A stretch of 64,000 nt of DNA from Calliopum simillimum (taxonomy: Eukaryota; Arthropoda; Insecta; Diptera; Lauxaniidae). Below, one piece after another: positions 58,176 to 64,000 of this stretch. How positions within the stretch are numbered: position 1 is the first letter of the stretch; each line of letters begins with the position of its first letter. The position numbers and the translations under genes were made by a program. Below the pieces are notes generated by a model. The model was not told the origin of the DNA and did no database searches. It worked only from the letters and a program-made list of their open reading frames with translations. The DNA is taken from NCBI GenBank assembly GCA_951812925.1, contig OX638368.1, forward strand, positions 158,520,492 to 158,584,491. The letters are read 5' to 3'.

Positions 58176-59273
58176 AACGTGGACAGAGTGAAACGAAACA
58201 GGTTTTTGCAAGCAAGAGAAAAACAACAACAACAACAAAATTTCTCTCACTCCACTGTATCATTCACTTTCTTAACAACACAGCATAACATTGTGGATGC
58301 TGTTGTTGTTGTAATTATATGGGAAAATTTGTTCCTGTTTTGAAATGCCTTAATGGCAACTTATGAGGATAATTTTTGGTTTTGTGCCTTCTACACCACA
58401 GTACCTATCATATAAAAAAAAAGTATCGAAAATCGGTTAAATGGTTAGCTCGCAAAAGGGGCGCAAAAAAACCTGTTCACGTATTTATAGATTGAAGTCA
58501 GTGGGTCTTATTGTGAATAAATATTCCCAGGGGATTTTCTCAGACTGCCGTGGATACTCTAATCCCCGGGAATCTCGATTCACGATAACTCCCAATGTTT
58601 AAAAAATTCGGGAAAAGTTGATAATATTGGAAATATTTTTAAGGTGATCAAAGAAATCGAAAAACCCGAAAAGTTTCAAAAATATTGGAAGAGAAGAAAT
58701 CATGAAAAAATTTAAAATTTAAAAAAAAAGCGAGAAATATTAATGTTTTGAAGTCTGAAAATAAACACAAGCCAGTTCATTAAGGTGGTGGGTCAACCAC
58801 CACACAAAAAAAAATGGTTTTCTGTTAAAAACTGAAATAAAATGGTCAATTCAGATTATTTAATTTGTCAACGAAAGTAATATTAATAGATAATAATTTA
58901 AAAAATATATAAAACAGAGTTAAAAGTTGTTAAAAAGAACGAATGAGGTGCCTGGATACTTATAAACAATATAAAAAATTAAAAATACATAATAATAACA
59001 TTAATTTTACGAAAAATGCAGAAAGACAAAATGATTGAAGTTGTTGAAGTTACTTGTGGCTTTAATATTACAAGGCGAAGAGTTCCAGATTCAGTTAGAT
59101 TTTTAACAAATATTATGGATCTGACAAAAACTTCAAAAAAGCTATATTTTTTTTGGGTCAAAAACACAATATTTGTATAGAAATACTTTTCCTTTCGGTA
59201 CAAAACGCAAAAAAAAAAAATTTACTAAATAAAAAAATGTTCCAGTTCTGCAATAAGTTTTTGAAAGGTTGCT
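58176..59273. other. AT-rich DNA, no gene seen
   Basis: Contains a short AAC array with a nearby complementary GTTGTTGTTG (about 58220 and 58300) and decayed minisatellite-like words near 58610-58700. No exon recognised. Confidence 0.5.
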
Positions 59274-59837
59274 TTTAGGATATTGGTTTTAGAAATAGTG
59301 ACCAATTTCAAATTTGCCACCCGTTTTACGTAGACCCTTTAATTGTGCTACGTTTTTGTTAAGTTTCAAACCATGTAGGGCGTGAAAGTATGCTAAGCCT
59401 TTGCGAAATTTGAACGACAAAACATATCGCATGTCATTGAGTAGAGCATGAAAGTATGCTAGCATGTATTTTAAAAGGCAACATCCCAATGTGCACAAAA
59501 ACGGATGAGGATCCGTTTCGAATCCATTACGAGTTCATAAAGGTATAAAAAACGTAATCCGCGGTAACGGATCCATTTCGAACCCGTAACGTACATCAAA
59601 AACGAATTCAAAACGCTTTGTTTAGATAAAAAAAAAAAAAAACATTTTGAAGCGCTTATTAGCGAATAAAAAAAAATTAAATTCCGCAGTGCGGGCCCGT
59701 TTCGAATCCGAAACTTATGTAATAACGAATTCAAACCGGATTTGCTTTTAAATATGTTAATGCTGTATATTTACAGAAAAAAACCGTTTTGATGCGCCTA
59801 TTAGCAATTAAAAAATAATAAAAAGGAAGAAAAATAA

Positions 59838-59882
59838 AGGATAAAAATCCACCTCTGGTAGGATTCGAACCTGGGCAAATCC
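59838..59882 (-). ncRNA. tRNA-like 3' module in the 1.1-kb element, copy 1
   Basis: The minus strand reads CCCAGGTTCGAATCCTACC, a perfect B box, then AGAGGTGGATTTTTA with a short T terminator. No clear A box, so only the 3' part of a tRNA is represented. Repeated in copy 2 at about 61880-61915. Confidence 0.45.
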
Positions 59883-60197
59883 GTTTCGATTCCGTAAATA
59901 CTTCAAATACGAACTCAAAACGGATTTGCTTTATTTAATTTTTATGATAAAAAAAATATTTTTGATTTGTTTTTTTTTTTTCTTTTTATTTTATTGCGTA
60001 TAATTTTTTGTAAACTTTTCAAACTCTGTTTGAAAAAATGTTTTTGATTCCAAATTTGAGTATATAACATTTTTTATCAAAAGAAGGGAAGAAAAACAAC
60101 ACAGAATACTTATAAAAAAACAACAGAAATTTGTTAAATATACAAACTTTAAATCTCAACATCAAATAAGTCTACATCAGTTAAGTAAACATCATAT

Positions 60198-60300
60198 CGG
60201 CCAATAGCCTAGTTGTCTAACGTCTCGTGTATGAAAGAGTAATACCCCGGGAGCCTGAGTTCGACTCCCGGCCGGGCTAGTAATTTTTTTTTTTTTTTTT
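60198..60300 (+). ncRNA. tRNA-like gene in the 1.1-kb element, copy 1
   Basis: A-box TAGCCTAGTTGTCTAACG at 60205, B-box-like GAGTTCGACTCCC at about 60256, then CGGCCGGGCTAG and a run of about 18 T. The A-to-B spacing suits a tRNA. The T stem pairs in four of five positions but the acceptor stem pairs poorly, so this is a tRNA-derived sequence rather than a working tRNA gene. Confidence 0.55.
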
Positions 60301-60718
60301 TTTGTTATTTTGTTTTTTTTTTTAATTAAAAATAAGCGCTTCACCCTGTTTTTTATAAGCAGCATTAACATTATTAAAAGCGAATCCGTTTTGAATTCGT
60401 TTTTGATGTACGTTACAGGTTCGAAAGGGATCCATAAAAGAAGAAAAAACGATTCGTTTTTTTTTTTTAGGAATCCTTCCCGCAAACGGATCAGTAACGG
60501 ATACTTAACGGATTCCGTAACGGATAAAATGAACGAAAATATGAACCCGTTACGGATCCAAAACGAGTCCGTTTGGCACACTGGGATGTATAAAATTACA
60601 CAAAAACATAGCATATTTTTAGGCTCTACGCTTAACGGGTGGCAAGTTTGATATTTGAAATTGGTCACTATTTCTATTGTTAAATCATTATCCTGAGACT
60701 GGAAGCAACTATCCTAAA

Positions 60719-61513
60719 ATCATTTGATACTTATACATTTAAAGGACATCATGAAAATAACATCCACTGCAAAAATACCATGCTCCCCAATTAATACGAA
60801 AAAGTGAAGCAATACGCAGAGGGATATGCCAGCATGTATTTTCACATTAAAGTTATAAAAAAGAGTTAAAAAAATTTTAAATCGAATGAGACAAAGTGAA
60901 TAAATGCACTTTAAAGAGGATGTCTAAAATATTTTCAAACACTAAAAATGGGGTATTCAAAGTGCCATTTGAAAATAAGAACTGATTAAAACGGGTTCTT
61001 TTATCAAATAAACCTTTTTAAGAAATGTTTATTGTTTATGTTTCTGACATGAACTCTGACCCCTCGTTTTATATATTTTGGGTAGCTTTAAAAGTAAAAA
61101 GTGGTACCACAACACAAAATCAGCTTCAAATAACTATGCTGACCATTACCAAGACCTAAAACATTAAAGGAGGGAAACCAAATCAGGTTTTCTAAGTGCA
61201 TATGATGTAGATAAAAAGGGGTAGTAGACTCTTTAAAAATTTGAAATTTTGCGCTCAAATATTAAACAAACAGAACAAATGTATGCAAGTTGTTTTTAAA
61301 GAGTTTTCTATAAAAATTAACAGGTTTTTTAAGAGAAAAATATATCAAAGGATCCTTAAGATTTAACAAGAAAAATTTATGAGGCAGGTTATGACAACAA
61401 GTTGTCATAAGCATAAGCGTTTTATGAGTTTTTGTTATTTTTTTTTTCTTTTGAAAATTTTAACCAAGTTTTCATGCCGCAAATTTTTTATTTTGCACTA
61501 TAGATTGAAATAA
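60719..61513. other. AT-rich spacer between the two 1.1-kb elements
   Basis: No feature recognised. Confidence 0.5.
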
Positions 61514-62635
61514 CCCAATGTGCACAAAAACGGATGAGGATCCGTTTCGAATCCATTACGAGTTCATAAAGGTATAAAAAACGTAATCCGCGGTAACGGA
61601 TCCATTTCGAACCCGTAACGTACATCAAAAACGAATTCAAAATGCTTTGTTTAGATAAAAAAAAAAAAACATTTTGAAGCGCTTATTAACGAATAAAAAA
61701 AAAATAAATTCCGCAGTGCGGGCCCGTTTCGAATCCGAAACTTATGTAAAAACGAATTCAAAACGGATTTGCTTTTAAATACGTTAATGCTGTATATTTA
61801 CAAAAAAAAACCGTTTTGATGCGCCTATTAGCAATTAAAAAATAATAAAAAGAAAAAAAAGGAAGAAAAATAAAGGGTAAAAATCCACCTCTGGTAGGAT
61901 TCGAACCTGGGCAAATCCGTTTCGATTCCGTAAATTCTTCAAATACGAACTCAAAACGGATTTGCTTTATTTAATTTTTATGATAAAAAAAATATTTTTG
62001 ATTTGTTTTTTTTTTTCTTTTTATTTTATTGCGTATGATTTTTTGTAAACTTTTCAAACTCTGTTTGAAAAAATGTTTTTGATTCCAAATTTGAGTATAT
62101 AACATTTTTTATCAAAAGAAGGGAAGAAAAACAACACAGAATACTTATAAAAAAACAACAGAAATTTGTTTAATATACAAACTTTAAATCTCAACATCAA
62201 ATAAGTCTACATCAGTTAAGTAAACATCATATCGGCCAATAGCCTAGTTGTCTAACGTCTCGTGTATGAAAGAGTAATACCCCGGGAGCCTGAGTTCGCC
62301 TCCCGGCCGGGCTAGTAATTTTTTTTTTTTTTTTTTTGTTATTTTGTTTTTTTTAATTAAAAATAAGCGCTTCACCCTGTTTTCTTTTTTTTTTATAAGC
62401 AGCATTAACATTATTAAAAGCGAATCCGTTTTGAATTTGTTTTTGATGTACGTTACAGGTTCGAAACGGATCCATAAAAGAAGAAAAAACGATTCGTTTT
62501 TTTTTTTAGGAATCCTTCCCGCAAACGGATCAGTAACGGATCAGTAACGGATACGTAACGGATTCCGTAACGGATAAAAAGAACGAAAATATGAACCCGT
62601 TACGGATCCGAAACGAGTCCGTTTGGCACACTGGG
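61514..62635. mobile_element. 1.1-kb element with CCCAATGTGC ends, copy 2
   Basis: Same orientation and structure as copy 1, differing mainly in A/T run lengths, a tandem CAGTAACGGAT repeat near 62530 and scattered substitutions. The flanks share only AA, so the target duplication, if any, is 2 bp. Confidence 0.8.
62232..62336 (+). ncRNA. tRNA-like gene in the 1.1-kb element, copy 2
   Basis: Duplicate of the unit at 60198, with the same A box and T tract. The T loop reads TTCGCC instead of TTCGAC, which weakens the B box (the A58 position is lost). Confidence 0.55.
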
Positions 62636-64000
62636 AAATTACATATTTGTTATCTTATCTTATACTTTAATACAGCTGCTTGCAATAGTTTAAATTATGA
62701 AACATAATTTATAAGAGGACAATTATGTCATAGAGGCGTGACACAGAGTACACCGCAGCAGCCAAATAACAAACAAACTCTTAATAAAGAAAAATTGCTT
62801 AGGTTTATCCTACATCACCAGGTGCTATAATCACACCCGTCGAAGATTGTTTTCGTGTCTTTTTGCGTTCGTTTTTGTCACCCCATAAACGTTTTGTAGG
62901 AGTATATCAATAGTTGCCAATTAAGGAACTTCCCTTTCATAAATTCCAATCGAATAAAGGATATCTATAGGAGATATAATGAAAGTACTAAGAAGATAAA
63001 GCGTGCCAAGAGTAAATTAAAACTACAACAGCAACAATTATACCTAAAATTTATAATGAGAATCTATGAACAAGCGATAGTAACTGAATGTAGAAGCATC
63101 GATGAGTGGTCAATTTTTTGCTGCAATTATTTTGTTCACTTGGACAGTATTCCCTAATGATAAATTGACTTTCCATAATACATACGGATTTATTTGTTTG
63201 CTTTGTAGTAAACTGCCTTTGCGGATTCATCAGACGGTAGGTAGGAAATACTTTCAAAACTTTGATTAAACGTTTCTTATAGAATCCAAAAAATATTAAT
63301 TCTTTAGGAGTCTTATGCCTCAGACAAACGGCAGCTCTAATGCACATTACAGAAGCAATAATGTGAAACTTTTTATTGCATGATTTTAGGCATTTTTTAA
63401 ATACATATTTCATAGACATTGACTTAAAGAAAATTTCCCAATTCAGGGTCCAAAAAATTCTAAAACATCAAAAGCAAGATTAATAGTGGGTTAAGCATCA
63501 GAAAAGCTAATTAGATCCGCAGCAATTTTTGGAACCAGTTTTAAGCCGATAGCGCAGGGCTATTTTTACGAAGTCTCTGTCATCCCTCTCAATAGTCTTT
63601 CTTGAACGGCTACTTCCAGTCCGACATAGTAAGCTTTCTATTTCCAAAAAAATTTCCTGTAGCACTTTCATTTCTATAGCTCATTGTTTAATTTAAATTA
63701 TTTTTCAATAAAATTTTTTTACAATCTCAATCAGTAATAATTGAAATGTATTCTAAGCAAATATTGCAAGTTTTTACTTCTCTATTCAATAGTTTTCACT
63801 GTTTAAATCTGTACTTTTTGAAGCTTGAACCGCATATTTTACCTTCGTGCCATTACTTTTTCATGAGGATTCAGTAAAGTAATTGAATTACAATTGGAAC
63901 AAACCATAATTTTTCATTAAATTATTATCACTTTGTGCTTTTTGAAAATCAATTTTTCCGGATAATTTTTTGCGTGTCCTAATTATTTGTGGTAAAACGA
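62636..64000. other. AT-rich DNA, no supported gene
   Basis: The minus-strand frame 63051-63419 (122 residues, start MSMKYVFKKCLKSC) is long for the region and basic, but shows no motif and no splice context that I recognise; one frame of this length is expected by chance. Nothing else stands out. Confidence 0.35.

Larger units (their letters stand above)
59485..60585. mobile_element. 1.1-kb element with CCCAATGTGC ends, copy 1
   Basis: Ends CCCAATGTGCACAAAAACGG and the complement of CCCAGTGTGCCAAACGGA form imperfect ~20-bp terminal inverted repeats, with AT on both flanks. The interior is rich in ACGGATCCGTTTCGAATCCG-like words and contains two tRNA-like units pointing outward. No transposase. 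The second copy at 61.5 kb is nearly identical, so mobility was recent. Confidence 0.8.
59274..60718. mobile_element. Inverted-repeat element V hosting the 1.1-kb element
   Basis: Left TTTTAGGATA..GAAATAGTGACCAATTTCAAA..TTGCCACCCGTT..CGTAGA..CTA.GTTTTTGT is matched by its complement on the right (60600-60718). Arms are about 130 bp and moderately diverged. The 1.1-kb element copy 1 sits between the arms, so V was present first. Confidence 0.6.

Noticed and set aside
60198..60280. Functional tRNA gene
   Set aside because: A and B boxes are good but the acceptor stem pairs in only about three of seven positions and the anticodon arm is unclear.
60192..60668. 158-residue minus-strand frame
   Set aside because: It runs across the 1.1-kb element, its T tract (as Lys) and the tRNA-like unit; a shadow of repeat sequence.

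Overview
The window is AT-rich eukaryotic DNA that reads like intron or intergenic sequence of a dipteran fly. The evidence is six copies of a DINE-1/mini-me-like repeat (a TA-rich stretch, a core ending in CATGTCCGTCTGTCT, then a GGCT/GTCT microsatellite), a CR1/Jockey-group LINE, Tc1/mariner elements, fold-back elements and small MITEs. No bacterial-style operon, CRISPR array or rRNA is present. The species cannot be named from the sequence alone.

Layout. 1-6.2 kb: DINE copy A, a broken protein-coding remnant on the minus strand with three diverged tandem copies of its 5' part, then plain AT-rich DNA. 6.2-13.05 kb: a DNA element with inverted ends (X) carrying an apparently intact LINE. 13.4-15.6 kb: another inverted-repeat element (Y) carrying DINE copy B. 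18.4-21.6 kb: a MITE, then a mariner-like element (37 residues between the second Asp and the Glu) hit by DINE copy C and by a second MITE. 22.9-23.7 kb: tandem repeats holding a hAT-type MITE with a perfect 8-bp target duplication. 27.0-30.4 kb: a transposase relic, a decayed Tc1 element, and a Tc1 element rearranged into a palindrome. 31.9-35.3 kb: DINE copy D, a probable terminal exon of a host gene, and a composite element with a Pol III-type tRNA-like unit and a 663-bp palindrome. 38.7-46.4 kb: DINE copies E and F, a fold-back element, and a second, unrelated Tc1 palindrome with a mariner in one inverted repeat. 47.3-50.16 kb: a 2.8-kb Foldback-like palindrome built of about 12 units of ~124 bp per arm. 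53.2-53.9 kb: a convergent pair of tRNA-like units. 57.6-58.2 kb: a 39-bp minisatellite. 59.3-62.6 kb: two near-identical 1.1-kb elements with short terminal inverted repeats, each holding two tRNA-like units; one is nested in a further inverted-repeat element.

Host gene. Three short minus-strand segments have splice-like borders: about 56.86 kb, 33.5 kb (ending in a stop codon) and 25.7 kb. The last two start in the same codon phase, so they could be alternative downstream exons of one gene whose long introns fill much of the window. This is inference from splice signals and open frames; I do not recognise the protein.

The most unusual themes are the density of large palindromes of at least four origins, the repeated conversion of Tc1 elements into hairpins of their own 3' halves, and the recurrence of tRNA-like Pol III promoter units inside different mobile elements.
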